Numbered from the stretch's first letter, positions 18,479 through 29,027 are shown. The stretch: DNA of 64,000 nucleotides from Sinorhizobium sp. RAC02 (GCF_001713395.1 NZ_CP016450.1:3110001-3174000), one strand, 5' to 3'. Notes: generated by a model from the letters alone, not told the origin. Made by a program: numbers and translations.

Positions 18479-18520
18479 GAACGGAACGTTTCGTTTCTAT
18501 ATAAACGAAACGTTCCGTTC
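18479..18520. promoter_or_regulatory. Extended perfect inverted repeat, probable TetR operator
   Basis: The eighteen-base arms GAACGGAACGTTTCGTTT (18479-18496) and their exact complement (18503-18520) flank the six-base spacer CTATAT. Each arm contains the near-palindrome GGAACGTTTC, so the site can be read as two operators spaced for two repressor dimers. It ends 16 bases before the ATG of the small membrane protein, positioned to block its promoter. Confidence 0.8.
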
Positions 18521-18536
18521 TATAAAGGCTCCTCCC

Positions 18537-18773
18537 ATGACCGCTTCGACGCCAAACCGCAAACTTTCGAAACTCCACCTCGCACTTGCCATGCTGGTGC
18601 CCGTCTACCCCCTGATCACCACGATCCTCTATATCGTCCTGCCGCTCACCGAAGGCTGGACGATCTGGCAGCGCACGGCGGTCATCGCGCCAATCATGGT
18701 GTTCGCCATGGTCTTCGTCGTCTCGCCCTTCGTGCAGAAGCGCTTTTCGAATTTCATCCTGCGCGCCGCATGA
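18537..18773 (+). CDS. Small two-helix membrane protein under TetR control
   Basis: This 78-residue protein has two hydrophobic stretches (LALAMLVPVYPLITTILYIVL and VIAPIMVFAMVFVVSPFV) and a short basic C terminus, QKRFSNFILRAA. I do not recognise a named family with certainty; small TetR-regulated membrane proteins of this pattern (DUF2798-like) are common in Proteobacteria. The start is placed at ATG 18537; the longer frame to 18477 runs through the operator palindrome. A strong terminator follows directly. Confidence 0.7.
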   Translation: MTASTPNRKLSKLHLALAMLVPVYPLITTILYIVLPLTEGWTIWQRTAVIAPIMVFAMVFVVSPFVQKRFSNFILRAA

Positions 18774-18775
18774 AA

Positions 18776-18803
18776 AAAGCCGGGGTGCTTCCACCCCGGC
18801 TTT
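18776..18803. terminator. Bidirectional Rho-independent terminator
   Basis: Twelve-base perfect arms AAAGCCGGGGTG (18776-18787) and CACCCCGGCTTT (18792-18803) enclose a CTTC loop. TCGTTT follows on the plus strand and an A-run (T-run on the minus strand) precedes it. It separates the convergent small membrane gene and dnaJ and can serve both. Confidence 0.92.
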
Positions 18804-18825
18804 CGTTTGAATGCTCCAAAGACGA

Positions 18826-19950
18826 TCAGCCTTCGAAGAACTCCTTCATCCGCGCGAAGAAACCGGCGGATTCCGGGTTGTTGTCCTTCGAGGAAATCTC
18901 CTCGAATTCCTTGAGCAGCTCGCGCTGGCGCTTGGTCAGCTTCTGCGGCGTCTCGATCTGGATCTGGATGTAGAGATCACCGACCTGCGCGGAACGCAGA
19001 ACCGGCATGCCCTTGCCCTTCAGCCGGAACTGCTTTCCGGCCTGCGTGCCTTCCGGCACGGTAACACGGGACTTCGTGCTGTCGAGCGTCGCCACGTCGA
19101 ACGTGCCGCCAAGGGCTGCCGTCGTCATCGAGATCGGCACGGTGCAGTAGAGATCCGCCCCGTCGCGCTGGAAGAACTCGTGCGGCTTCACCGACAGGAA
19201 GATGTAGAGATCGCCCGCAGGACCGCCGCGTGCGCCCGCCTCGCCTTCGCCGGAGAGCCGGATGCGCGTGCCGTCCTCGATGCCGGCCGGGATGTTGACC
19301 GACAGCGAGCGCTCTTCCGTGACGCGGCCATGGCCGTGGCACTTGGTGCAGGGGTCGCTGATGGTCTGGCCGCGGCCGTGGCAGGTCGGGCAGGTGCGTT
19401 CGATCGAGAAGAAGCCCTGGGCTGCCCGCACGCGGCCGGAGCCCTGGCAGGTGGCGCAGGTCTTCGGGCTCGTGCCGGGCTTGGCGCCGGTCCCGGTACA
19501 GACGTCACAGGTGATCGACGTCGGCACGCGGATCTGCGCGGTCTTGCCGGCATAGGCCTCTTCCAGCGAGATTTCCATGTTGTAGCGCAGATCGCCGCCG
19601 CGCTCGCGCCCACCGGCGGAACGCCGCTGGCGCCCGCCGCCCATCATCTCGCCGAAGATATCTTCGAAAATGTCGGAGAAGCCGCCGCCCTGGAAGCCGC
19701 CGCCACCGCCGCCCATGCCGCCCTGCTCGAAGGCAGCGTGGCCATAACGGTCGTAGGCCGCGCGTTTCTGCGGGTCCTTCAGCGTTTCGTATGCCTCGTT
19801 GACGTTCTTGAACGTCTGCTCGGCCGTGGCATCGCCCGGATTCTTGTCCGGGTGATACTTCATCGCCATCTTGCGGAAGGCGCTCTTCAGCTCCTTCTCG
19901 TCGGCGGTCTTGGAGACACCCAGCGTCTCGTAAAAATCAGCTTTTGCCAT
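18826..19950 (-). CDS. dnaJ: Chaperone protein DnaJ (Hsp40)
   Basis: DnaJ stimulates DnaK ATPase and delivers unfolded clients. The 374-residue protein has the J domain with HPD in YHPDKNPGD, a glycine/phenylalanine-rich segment ([15 protein letters not shown]), and four CxxCxGxG zinc repeats ([32 protein letters not shown]). The C-terminal client-binding domains follow. It lies 234 bases downstream of dnaK on the same strand, with several stem-loops in the gap that could lower dnaJ expression relative to dnaK. Confidence 0.98.
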   Translation of the reverse strand: MAKADFYETLGVSKTADEKELKSAFRKMAMKYHPDKNPGDATAEQTFKNVNEAYETLKDPQKRAAYDRYGHAAFEQGGMGGGGGGFQGGGFSDIFEDIFGEMMGGGRQRRSAGGRERGGDLRYNMEISLEEAYAGKTAQIRVPTSITCDVCTGTGAKPGTSPKTCATCQGSGRVRAAQGFFSIERTCPTCHGRGQTISDPCTKCHGHGRVTEERSLSVNIPAGIEDGTRIRLSGEGEAGARGGPAGDLYIFLSVKPHEFFQRDGADLYCTVPISMTTAALGGTFDVATLDSTKSRVTVPEGTQAGKQFRLKGKGMPVLRSAQVGDLYIQIQIETPQKLTKRQRELLKEFEEISSKDNNPESAGFFARMKEFFEG

Positions 19951-20031
19951 TCGGTCAGGTCCGTTTCATGGACTGGTCTTGTCGTTATGGATGAGCAAGC
20001 TTGCCTTGGCCTGCGCTTGAAAAGCGCACAC

Positions 20032-20140
20032 GCAAAAGGGCGGAAGCCGGGGCGAAGGAAAGGCCAGGACATCGTCACCGCTTAGAACGGGCGTGATCAT
20101 CTTGGCCTTGTTCCCTTCGCGCTGACTTCCGCCCTTTTGC
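20032..20140 (-). repeat. Long inverted repeat in the dnaK-dnaJ intergenic region
   Basis: Perfect fifteen-base arms GCAAAAGGGCGGAAG (20032-20046) and CTTCCGCCCTTTTGC (20126-20140) bracket about 80 bases. Inside, GCGAAGG...AGGCCAGG again pairs imperfectly with CTTGGCCTTGTTCCCTTCGC. The whole would form one long hairpin in the dnaK-dnaJ message. A further seven-base hairpin (20012-20028) lies just on the dnaJ side. It may be an mRNA-processing or attenuation structure, or an inserted palindromic element. Confidence 0.7.
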
Positions 20141-20150
20141 TATCCGTTGC

Positions 20151-20173
20151 GCCGGCCGCTTGTGGCGGCCGGC
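20151..20173 (-). terminator. GC-rich hairpin just after dnaK (attenuator or mRNA stabiliser)
   Basis: Nine-base arms GCCGGCCGC (20151-20159) and GCGGCCGGC (20165-20173) surround a five-base loop, 12 bases after the dnaK stop. No T-run follows on the minus strand, so read-through to dnaJ is expected. It may act as a partial terminator or protect the dnaK 3' end. Confidence 0.6.
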
Positions 20174-20184
20174 ATTCCAGAGGC

Positions 20185-22095
<1,911 letters not shown>

Positions 22096-22206
22096 GTCAT
22101 TCTCTCCTTGAAGCGAACTGCCGGAACCCATTCAGGCATTCTGTTGGCAGCCCCTAATGGTATGGTCTTCTCGAAAGCTTGAGCGTGAGCCGAAGCCTTG
22201 CGGCGT

Positions 22207-22235
22207 ATATAAGGAGCACTCTATGCGACTGCAAG
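22207..22235 (-). promoter_or_regulatory. RpoH (sigma-32)-type heat-shock promoter of dnaK
   Basis: Read on the minus strand, CTTG (22235-22232), 18 bases, then CTTATAT (22213-22207) match the alphaproteobacterial heat-shock consensus CTTG-N17/18-CYTATNT exactly. Transcription would begin near 22200, giving a leader of roughly 105 bases before dnaK. Confidence 0.85.
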
Positions 22236-22408
22236 ACATCGTGCGGCCGCAAAGCTCGCAAAATCAGCGCTATGAGAAGGGTGAACCGTCTAGCAGGCGC
22301 AATGTGGTGAGGTTCCCGACGGGCGTCAAGCCGAACAGTGCGATCAGGCGGCGTCATTGCGCGGATATTCTTGCAGCCCCGCCGCGTGCTTGGGCGCACA
22401 GCGGCTGA
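22223..22408 (+). CDS. Possible small ORF opposite the dnaK promoter (doubtful)
   Basis: A 61-codon frame starts at ATG 22223 with AAGGAG seven bases upstream (MRLQDIVRPQSSQNQRYEKG..., arginine-rich). The apparent ribosome site is the complement of the heat-shock -10 box, so it may be coincidental. I recognise no domain. Listed only because of its start context. Confidence 0.2.
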   Translation: MRLQDIVRPQSSQNQRYEKGEPSSRRNVVRFPTGVKPNSAIRRRHCADILAAPPRAWAHSG

Positions 22409-22880
22409 TCTGGAGACGGCGCGCCGACCCGAAAAATATCGAGCCTCCGGTCTGCACTCCGGTATCAACGAGAATGCCGCGGCGCGAAAACAGATCGAAC
22501 AAATTCGCGTATTCAACGGCTTACAACAGGCCCGTCCAATTTTCTAACACCAATTGTCCCCGTCACCATAACCGCGTGCACACTTGTCCGCTGAAGCAGC
22601 TGTGGATTGTGTGGCAATGATTTCGAAGAATCGACTGACGCTGGCATTTTACAGTTGAGCTATCGGCATGCAGCGATAGCCGTCGAAATCCATGCGCTCG
22701 CCCTATCCCTCCGGTTGTAGGTCGGCTTTCGCGCCGACCAACCGCGCGTCCCGCCGGCAATCCCGACGGTGGGTGGATCATCCGATCGAGCCGTCGAACG
22801 TGGTTATCGCTTGGGGATAGAGGCGGCTCGAACAGGGTTGCCCGCCGCCTATGACGAACGGTGACATCGCGCCGACGTCC
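22409..22880. other. Non-coding stretch between dnaK and the PBP gene
   Basis: I find no convincing gene here. Base composition is lower in GC than the neighbours around 22500-22650. A weak inverted repeat GGCGGC (22822-22827)/GCCGCC (22844-22849) lies 32 bases after the PBP stop and could be its terminator, but it has a 16-base loop and no T-run. Confidence 0.5.
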
Positions 22881-25112
22881 TCAGCCCCCCAGAAGCACAT
22901 CCAGCAAGGTCGTGCGCCGCGTGCCGGTCTGCCGCTGCTCGCCCACGTCGGCGGGCGGAACGAGACCGTCGTCGAGCGGCACCGCGCCTGTCTGCTCGGC
23001 GGCGACGGCCTGACCATCGCGGGTGTTGCCGCCATCGGTGCCGAGCGTGCGGGAGATGATGTCGAACAGCTGGTCGCCGCCCTCTTCCGGCACCGGCTGC
23101 GCTCCCTCGACCACCGGCTGGTCGCCGCCGGCCGTACCGAACAGCGGCGACGGGTTGAGGCCGGCATGGGCGGCGATCATGAACTGGCTCCAGGCCTTTG
23201 CGGGAAGCCCGCCGCCCGTCACCTTCTTCATCGACTTGCCGTCGTCATTGCCGAACCACACGCCGGTCGTCAGGTTGCTGGTGAAGCCGACGAAGAGCGC
23301 GTCGCGGAAGGATTGCGTCGTGCCGGATTTTCCAGCGGCCGGCCAGCCGGGAATGCGGGCGTTCTTGCCGGTGCCATCGGTGATGACGCGCATCATCATG
23401 CCGTTCATCATGGAAACGATGTTCGGCTCCAGCACCCGGGGCGGATTATCGTAGGTGTTTTCGTAGAGCACCCGGCCCTCGGCCGTCGAAATGCGGCGGA
23501 TGATGTGCGGCGTCGCCTTGTAGCCGCCATTCATGAAGGGCGCATAGGCGGCCGTCAGCTCGACCAGCGTCACCTCGGACGTGCCGAGCGCGATCGAGGC
23601 ATTCGACTGCATTTCCGATTCGATGCCGAGCCGGCGCGCAAGCTTGACCACCTCGTCTGGCCCCACTTCCATGACGAGCTGGGCGGCAATCGTGTTCAGC
23701 GAATTGGCAAGCGCGGAGGAGAGCGTAACCTCGCCGCGGTATTTCTGGTCGTAATTCTCAGGCGTCCACTTGCCAATCTTCACCGGCGCATCGTTGCGCA
23801 CCGAAAGCGGCGAGCGGCCGGCTTCGAGCGCTGCGGCATAGACGAAGGGCTTGAAGGCGGAACCCGGCTGGCGCTTTGCCTTGGAGGCGCGGTCGAACTG
23901 GCTTTCCGCATAGTCGCGACCGCCGACCAGCGCGCGGATGGCGCCCGTGCCGTCGATCGAGACGAGGGCGGCCTGCGAGGCGTTCGACTTGGCGCCTTCC
24001 TTGTCGATGATCGCGGAGATCGTCTCGTCGGCCTTCTTTTCGAGGTCGAGGTCGATCGTCGTGTCGATGATGAGGTCTTCGGTAACGTCGCCGATCATGC
24101 CGGGAAGCTGCGCCATCACCATGTCAGCGGCATAATGCTGCGCGCCGGACCAGTAGCTTTTTGCGCGCGCTGGCGTCTGCGACATCGCGGTGGTAATTTC
24201 GGTGTCGGTGACGAAACCTTCTTCCCGCATGGCGCCGAGCACGACCTGGGCGCGGGCTTCCGCCGCTTCCGGATCACGCGCCGGCGACAGGCGCGACGGC
24301 GCCTTCAGCAGGCCGGCGAGAAGGGCTGCCTCGCCGAGATTCACGTCCCGCGCCGACTTGTTGAAGTAACGCCGAGAGGCGGCTTCGACACCATAGGAGT
24401 TGGAGCCGAAGAACACGCGGTTGAGATACATCGCAAGGATCTGGTCCTTGGAATATTTGTGCTCGAGCCAGAAGGCGAGCAGCACTTCCTGCACCTTGCG
24501 CTCCAGCGTGCGCTCCGGCGACAGGAACATGTTTTTTGCCAGCTGCTGGGTCAGCGTCGAGCCGCCCTGCACCATGCGACCGGTCGTGATGTTGGTGAGC
24601 ATCGCGCGGGCAAGGCCGAGCGGATCGACACCGAAATGCGAATAGAAGCGGCGATCCTCGATGGCGATGACGGCCTGCGGAATATAGGGCGACATGTTTT
24701 CGAGGTTCAGCGCCTCGCCGCCGGTCAGGCCGCGATTGGCGATCGCCTCGCCGCTGACGGCCAGGATCTTGACGTTCGGCGGCCGGTCGGGGATCGACCA
24801 GCTCGTGGCGCTCGGCATGCGCGCGCCGTAGTAGAGCACCAGCCCGCCGACGCCGATGGCGCCCCACAGGCCGAGCACGAAGCACCAGTAGACGAGCCTG
24901 TGGAAGAAACCGAAGACGCCGCCGCCGGACGATTGCCGGCGCGCCCTGGAGCCGCGCTGCGGCCGCTCGGCCTTCGGCGGCTTGCCACGCCCCTTGCGAC
25001 CACCGCCGCCCACCACGCGATCAGCCGCGCCGACGTGAAAATCGTCGTCGTCGCGCCCTCTCGATCCCTGGAAGGACGGCTCAATACGCTCGGATTTGCG
25101 GTTGCCTGCCAT
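22881..25112 (-). CDS. Class A penicillin-binding protein (PBP1-type)
   Basis: This is a bifunctional peptidoglycan synthase, 743 residues. It has a cytoplasmic basic/glycine-rich N terminus (1-70), one membrane helix (about 71-94), and a GT51 glycosyltransferase domain with the catalytic Glu in EDRRFYSHFG (E152) and QGGSTLTQQL (182-191). The transpeptidase domain has SxxK SAFK (418-421), SLN (471-473) and KSGT (595-598). The C-terminal tail of about 90 residues is low-complexity and rich in Gly, Glu and Gln. All catalytic motifs are intact. It is transcribed toward dnaK, upstream of it on the same strand. Confidence 0.95.
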   Translation of the reverse strand: MAGNRKSERIEPSFQGSRGRDDDDFHVGAADRVVGGGGRKGRGKPPKAERPQRGSRARRQSSGGGVFGFFHRLVYWCFVLGLWGAIGVGGLVLYYGARMPSATSWSIPDRPPNVKILAVSGEAIANRGLTGGEALNLENMSPYIPQAVIAIEDRRFYSHFGVDPLGLARAMLTNITTGRMVQGGSTLTQQLAKNMFLSPERTLERKVQEVLLAFWLEHKYSKDQILAMYLNRVFFGSNSYGVEAASRRYFNKSARDVNLGEAALLAGLLKAPSRLSPARDPEAAEARAQVVLGAMREEGFVTDTEITTAMSQTPARAKSYWSGAQHYAADMVMAQLPGMIGDVTEDLIIDTTIDLDLEKKADETISAIIDKEGAKSNASQAALVSIDGTGAIRALVGGRDYAESQFDRASKAKRQPGSAFKPFVYAAALEAGRSPLSVRNDAPVKIGKWTPENYDQKYRGEVTLSSALANSLNTIAAQLVMEVGPDEVVKLARRLGIESEMQSNASIALGTSEVTLVELTAAYAPFMNGGYKATPHIIRRISTAEGRVLYENTYDNPPRVLEPNIVSMMNGMMMRVITDGTGKNARIPGWPAAGKSGTTQSFRDALFVGFTSNLTTGVWFGNDDGKSMKKVTGGGLPAKAWSQFMIAAHAGLNPSPLFGTAGGDQPVVEGAQPVPEEGGDQLFDIISRTLGTDGGNTRDGQAVAAEQTGAVPLDDGLVPPADVGEQRQTGTRRTTLLDVLLGG

Positions 25113-25273
25113 AAGCGGTCGGATATGCCCTCGTGAATGTCGCCGTCGGTTGAACCTTAAATGCGGCGATTTAAGGGGTGGTTAAGAAACCGGAAACGGA
25201 AAGCTCCAATTTCTCAATCACTTCCGCGACAAGTCGTGAGGCGCTCGACGTACGCTTGTGGCCTCAAAGACTT

Positions 25274-25296
25274 CGGGCGGCCTTTTGGGCCGCCCG
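25274..25296 (-). terminator. Hairpin downstream of the BA14K gene
   Basis: Nine-base arms CGGGCGGCC (25274-25282) and GGCCGCCCG (25288-25296) with a five-base loop lie ten bases after the BA14K stop. The T-run on the minus strand is interrupted (AAGTCTTTGAGG), so it is a moderate terminator at best. Confidence 0.65.
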
Positions 25297-25306
25297 ATGG
25301 TTTGCC

Positions 25307-25744
25307 TCAATAGTAAGGCGAGTAGCACTGACGGCGACCGCCATAATTGGGTTGGAACGTGTTGTCGTAGTCCCGGTACGACCGGTAGCGCGCATAGCAC
25401 CAATCGGTGTGGCGCGGATTGATGCCTTCGTAACGCGGCCGGGAATAGCTGTCATTGGCGATCGCGCCGCCGATGATCGCACCGGCGCCGAAGGCAGCCA
25501 GCGGATACCACCAGCCATCCGAATGACGGCGATAGCCGTGGCGCTCATAACGATAGCCGCGATGCCCGCCATGCCAGCCGCGACGTTCGCGACGTTCGCG
25601 CCACTGCACCTGCTGGATATCGCTGGACTGAGAAGCGCCGACCTTCGGCATCGGCATGGCGAAGGCCTCTGCCGGGACGAATGTCGTGGCGAACATGGCG
25701 ACGGCCATGGCCGCGGCAATGCCGCCCTTGAACGTTGTCTTCAT
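25307..25744 (-). CDS. BA14K-family exported protein
   Basis: This 145-residue protein has a signal peptide (MKTTFKGGIAAAMAVAMFATTFVPAEAFA), an arginine/histidine/tyrosine-rich middle, a glycine/alanine hydrophobic segment (YPLAAFGAGAIIGGAIAND), and the BA14K core HTDWCYARYRSYRDYDNTFQPNYGGRRQCYSPYY. The family, first described as a Brucella immunoreactive lectin-like protein, is typical of Rhizobiales. Its cellular role remains unclear. A short palindrome TCACTG/CAGTGA lies just upstream (25761-25777). Confidence 0.88.
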   Translation of the reverse strand: MKTTFKGGIAAAMAVAMFATTFVPAEAFAMPMPKVGASQSSDIQQVQWRERRERRGWHGGHRGYRYERHGYRRHSDGWWYPLAAFGAGAIIGGAIANDSYSRPRYEGINPRHTDWCYARYRSYRDYDNTFQPNYGGRRQCYSPYY

Positions 25745-25844
25745 GTCGGTCTCCCTTGGATTGTCACTGTTGCACAGTGATCAAGACGGATCATACCATG
25801 AAAGAATTCGGCTGAACCCGAGATGAACCAAAACGAGCCGCCCT

Positions 25845-26792
25845 TCAATCTTCGCCATGGCCCGGACGGGCAAGAAAACGCTGCCGTTCGAAGATCAGAA
25901 TGACCACCAGCGCCATGATGAACGGGATGATCAGGTAGAACAGCCGGAAGACGGCAAGGGCCGCAAGCACGGTTGCCGGGTCCATGTCCGGCAAACCGGC
26001 GATGAAGACCAGTTCCAGAACGCCGATGCCTCCCGGCGCATGCGACAGCAGCGCCACCGAGAAGGAGGCGAGGAAGATGCCGAGCACCACGAAGAAACCC
26101 GGATTGCCCTCTGCCGGCAGCACGAAATAGATGATCGCCGCCGCCGCGATGAGCTCGATCGGCGCGATGAACAGCTGGCGGAAGACCAGCGAGGGTTTTG
26201 GATATTCGAGCTTCAGCCAGCGCGTGTTGATCGGCCGGAAACCGACGAGGCTGCCGACCACGTAGAGCGCCACGAGCGCGAGAATGAGCCAGCCGGTCGA
26301 CAGCGCCGCCTCGATCGGTAGGAAGCCGGCAAAACGCTCGATGATTGTCGGCTCCAGCACCAGAACCAGGCCGAACAGCATGAAGGTGCCGAGCGCGAAG
26401 GTGAACGAGCAGAAGGCGACGAGGACGCCCACCTCCGATCCGGTCAGTCCCTTTGACGTATAGGCGCGGTAACGCACCAGCGCGCCGGAAAACACCGACG
26501 CGCCGATCGTGTGCGACAGCGCGTAGGTGGTGAAAGAGGTGATGGTGATGAACCACAGCGAGATGCGGTGGCCGAGATGCTCGAGCGCCAGATGGTCGTA
26601 GGCCGCGAGGGCTGCGTAAGCGACGAGCGTGGCGATGCAGGCAAGGATCCAGCCGGAGACCGGAATGGCATGGATGCTCGCCATGAACTCGGCGAGCGAC
26701 AGACCGCGCAGCTCCTTATAGAGGATGTAGACCGATAGAATGATCGCGGCGGTGCTGACGAGCGGCCAGAAGAATTTTTTCAGCCGCTTCAT
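25845..26792 (-). CDS. LPG-synthase/YbhN-like (UPF0104) multi-pass membrane protein
   Basis: This 315-residue inner-membrane protein has about eight hydrophobic segments and matches the integral-membrane module of lysylphosphatidylglycerol synthases (MprF N-terminal/YbhN family). It contains the family motif near LLSHAPGGIGVLELVF. The cytoplasmic aminoacyl-transferase module of MprF is missing, so it is unlikely to synthesise lysyl-PG by itself; a flippase or lipid-transfer role is inference. I start it at ATG 26792 (AAGGCAGG upstream) rather than the open frame to 26882. Confidence 0.83.
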   Translation of the reverse strand: MKRLKKFFWPLVSTAAIILSVYILYKELRGLSLAEFMASIHAIPVSGWILACIATLVAYAALAAYDHLALEHLGHRISLWFITITSFTTYALSHTIGASVFSGALVRYRAYTSKGLTGSEVGVLVAFCSFTFALGTFMLFGLVLVLEPTIIERFAGFLPIEAALSTGWLILALVALYVVGSLVGFRPINTRWLKLEYPKPSLVFRQLFIAPIELIAAAAIIYFVLPAEGNPGFFVVLGIFLASFSVALLSHAPGGIGVLELVFIAGLPDMDPATVLAALAVFRLFYLIIPFIMALVVILIFERQRFLARPGHGED

Positions 26793-26989
26793 CCTGCCTT
26801 GCCCCCTGCGCCCGGCGCGCGATCGCCTGAGCTGCGAGGGTGTCTCGCAATCTTTCCTGATGCCATCCCAACCCTTCCCCATCGTGCGGGCCTGTCATCG
26901 CCTGTCCGCGATGCGGCCCTTGTCATTCAGTTGGTCAGCTTTTCCGTTCCCTTCGGTTAAAGCCAACCAACTTTGTCATCACATCTGCG

Positions 26990-28381
26990 TCAGCGCGCCG
27001 CGAGCGCGGAAAGAATGCGCACCCAGGAACGGATGCCCTTCTCGAAGGAGCGCAGCTCGTATTTCTCGTTCGGCGAATGGATGCGGTCATCCGACAACGC
27101 AAAGCCGACCAGCAAGGATTCCATGCCGAGCATCTTCTGGAAATCGCCAACGATGGGGATGGAGCCGCCCATGCCGATGACCACGGCCGGCTTCGGCCAT
27201 TCGTCGGAAAGCGCGTTCTTCGCCTTGCCGAGCAGTTCCGAATCGTAAGGAAGCTGGATGGCCGGCGAACCGCCATGGGCGTGGAACGCCACCGAGCAGT
27301 CAGCCGGGATCTTAGACCGCACATAGGCGCGGAAGGCGTCGCGGATCTTGGCCGGGTCCTGCTTGCCGACGAGGCGGAAGGAGACCTTTGCCGAGGCTTC
27401 GGCGGCAATGACCGTCTTGAAGCCTTCGCCGGTGTAGCCGCCGGTGATGCCGTTCACTTCCGCCGTCGGCCGTGCCCAGGTCAATTCCAGCACCGAGCGG
27501 CCCTTTTCGCCGGACGGGATCGACAGGCCGATTTCGCCCAAGAAGCTCTCGGACGAGCTGCCGAGCTTTTCCCAGGCCGCCTTGATCTGCGTCGGGGTTT
27601 CCTCGACGCCCTCGTAGAAGCCGTCGAGCGTCACGCGGCCGGTCTCGTCATGCAGGCCGGCGAGAATGCGCGACAGGATGTGGATCGGGTTTGCCGCCGC
27701 ACCGCCGAAATAGCCGGAATGCAGGTCGCGATCGGCTGCCTTGATGACGACCTCCTCGCCGACGAGGCCGCGAAGGCCCGCCGAGATCGCCGGCGTGTCG
27801 GCGTCCCACATGCTGGTATCGCAGACGAGGGCGAAGTCGGCCGTCAGTTCGGCGGCATTGGCCTCCAGGAAGGGTTTCAGCGATGGCGAACCGGATTCCT
27901 CCTCGCCTTCGAAGAGGATGGTCACGCGGCAGGGCAGCGAGCCCGCCGTTTCCTTGTAGGAGCGGCAGGCCTCGACGAAGGTCAGGAGCTGGCCCTTGTC
28001 GTCCGAAGTGCCGCGACCGGTAATGATGCGGCGGCCGTCGCCGGTGTTGCGCACGGCCGGCTCGAAGGGGTCGTGATCCCAGAGATTCAGCGGATCGACC
28101 GGCTGCACGTCATAATGGCCGTAGAACAGCACGTGCGGCGCATCGGGCTTGGCGCCGTCATGATGCGCGACGACCATGGGATGGCCGGGCGTATCGCGCA
28201 CCGTCGCGTCGAAGCCGAGCGAACGCAGTTCCGTCACCAGCCATTCGGCCGCGCGGCGGCATTCCGCCTTGAAGGCCGGATCGGTGGAGATGGACTTGAT
28301 GCGCACCAGCTCGAACAGGCGCTCAAGGCTTGCCGGAATGCCGGCGCTGACGTGATCGAGGACGGGCAGAATATTGGTCAT
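26990..28381 (-). CDS. M20-family metallopeptidase (dipeptidase)
   Basis: This 463-residue di-zinc peptidase is similar to carnosinase/CPG2-type dipeptidases. Metal and catalytic motifs are visible: FYGHYDVQPVDP (His/Asp), GRGTSDDKGQ (bridging Asp), and LFEGEEESGSPS (catalytic and metal Glu pair). A distal His lies in DDRIHSPNEKYE. The dimerisation lid is present between them. The start at 28381 has CAGGGA upstream; the open frame to 28468 is created by a family B repeat. The substrate peptide is not predictable. Confidence 0.9.
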   Translation of the reverse strand: MTNILPVLDHVSAGIPASLERLFELVRIKSISTDPAFKAECRRAAEWLVTELRSLGFDATVRDTPGHPMVVAHHDGAKPDAPHVLFYGHYDVQPVDPLNLWDHDPFEPAVRNTGDGRRIITGRGTSDDKGQLLTFVEACRSYKETAGSLPCRVTILFEGEEESGSPSLKPFLEANAAELTADFALVCDTSMWDADTPAISAGLRGLVGEEVVIKAADRDLHSGYFGGAAANPIHILSRILAGLHDETGRVTLDGFYEGVEETPTQIKAAWEKLGSSSESFLGEIGLSIPSGEKGRSVLELTWARPTAEVNGITGGYTGEGFKTVIAAEASAKVSFRLVGKQDPAKIRDAFRAYVRSKIPADCSVAFHAHGGSPAIQLPYDSELLGKAKNALSDEWPKPAVVIGMGGSIPIVGDFQKMLGMESLLVGFALSDDRIHSPNEKYELRSFEKGIRSWVRILSALAAR

Positions 28382-28396
28382 GGTCGAATCCCTGAA

Positions 28397-28444
28397 GCAG
28401 GCTGCGCCAAGCTGTGTCAGCGGTTTTGCGATGACGACATGCGG
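28397..28444. repeat. Dispersed palindromic repeat, family B, copy 2
   Basis: This is the reverse-complement relative of 16316-16364, sharing TGTGTCAGCGGTTTTGCGATGACGACATGCG-like sequence with differences at several positions. It lies immediately upstream of the M20 gene and produces a spurious N-terminal extension of that frame. Confidence 0.55.
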
Positions 28445-28517
28445 CAAATCAAAATTTCGGCGCGACATTAGACCGATCGCGTCGGGAAGGGCAAATCGTA
28501 TGACGGTTCCACGATGA

Positions 28518-28958
28518 TCACACGCGCGGATCGCGGCCGAGATTGGTCAGCGCCATGCGCATATATTCGAGCAACAGCTCCCGCTCGAATTGCCGGAAAC
28601 CCTGGAAGAGAGCGTCTTCGGTCGCAGACGCCGCAGCAAGTGCGGCCTCGCGCAGCGCCTTGCCGCGCACCGTGAGGAAAACCAGCTGCGCCCGCTTGTC
28701 CTTCGGGTGGCGGCGGCGCGAGATCAGGCCGTCGCGCTGCATGCGGGCAAGCGTGTTGGCCATCGTCGCCTGTTCGATATCGAGCCGGTCGAGAAGTTCG
28801 CGCTGGGTGAGGCCGTCGCCGCTCCACAGTTCCACCAGAACCGGGAACTGGCCGGGCGCAAAGCCGGCCCCGTCCGCCCGCGCCTGCAACGCGCGGGAGG
28901 CCCCCTTCGCCAGGAGATTGGCGAGGTATGCGGCCGACTCCTTCCGGTCAAAGTCCAT
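28518..28958 (-). CDS. MarR-family transcriptional regulator
   Basis: This 146-residue winged-helix regulator has the DNA-recognition region LTQRELLDRLDIEQATMANTLARMQRDGLISRRRHPKDKRAQLVFLT. I start it at ATG 28958 because the family N terminus (MDFDRKESAAYLANLLAKGASRAL) begins there. The much longer open frame crosses the stem-loop cluster upstream. The ribosome site is weak. Target genes cannot be read; the M20 gene downstream is one possibility, 136 bases away on the same strand. Confidence 0.88.
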   Translation of the reverse strand: MDFDRKESAAYLANLLAKGASRALQARADGAGFAPGQFPVLVELWSGDGLTQRELLDRLDIEQATMANTLARMQRDGLISRRRHPKDKRAQLVFLTVRGKALREAALAAASATEDALFQGFRQFERELLLEYMRMALTNLGRDPRV

Positions 28959-29027
28959 GGCGGAGAAGCTATGCCGGTTTGCAACCGAAGACAATGGATC
29001 GCAGACGATGCAATCGCCCAAATGCGA

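Noticed and set aside
22851..25136. 761-codon open frame antisense to the PBP gene
   Set aside because: All GT51 and transpeptidase motifs are on the minus strand; the antisense translation shows the repetitive Arg/His/Asp composition of a shadow frame.
25178..25780. 200-codon plus-strand frame over the BA14K gene
   Set aside because: The minus-strand frame has a signal peptide and the BA14K core; the plus frame is an Ala/Arg-rich shadow.
28379..28400. Possible tRNA T-loop (GGTCGAATCCC)
   Set aside because: No cloverleaf can be formed around it; it overlaps the M20 start codon and ribosome site.
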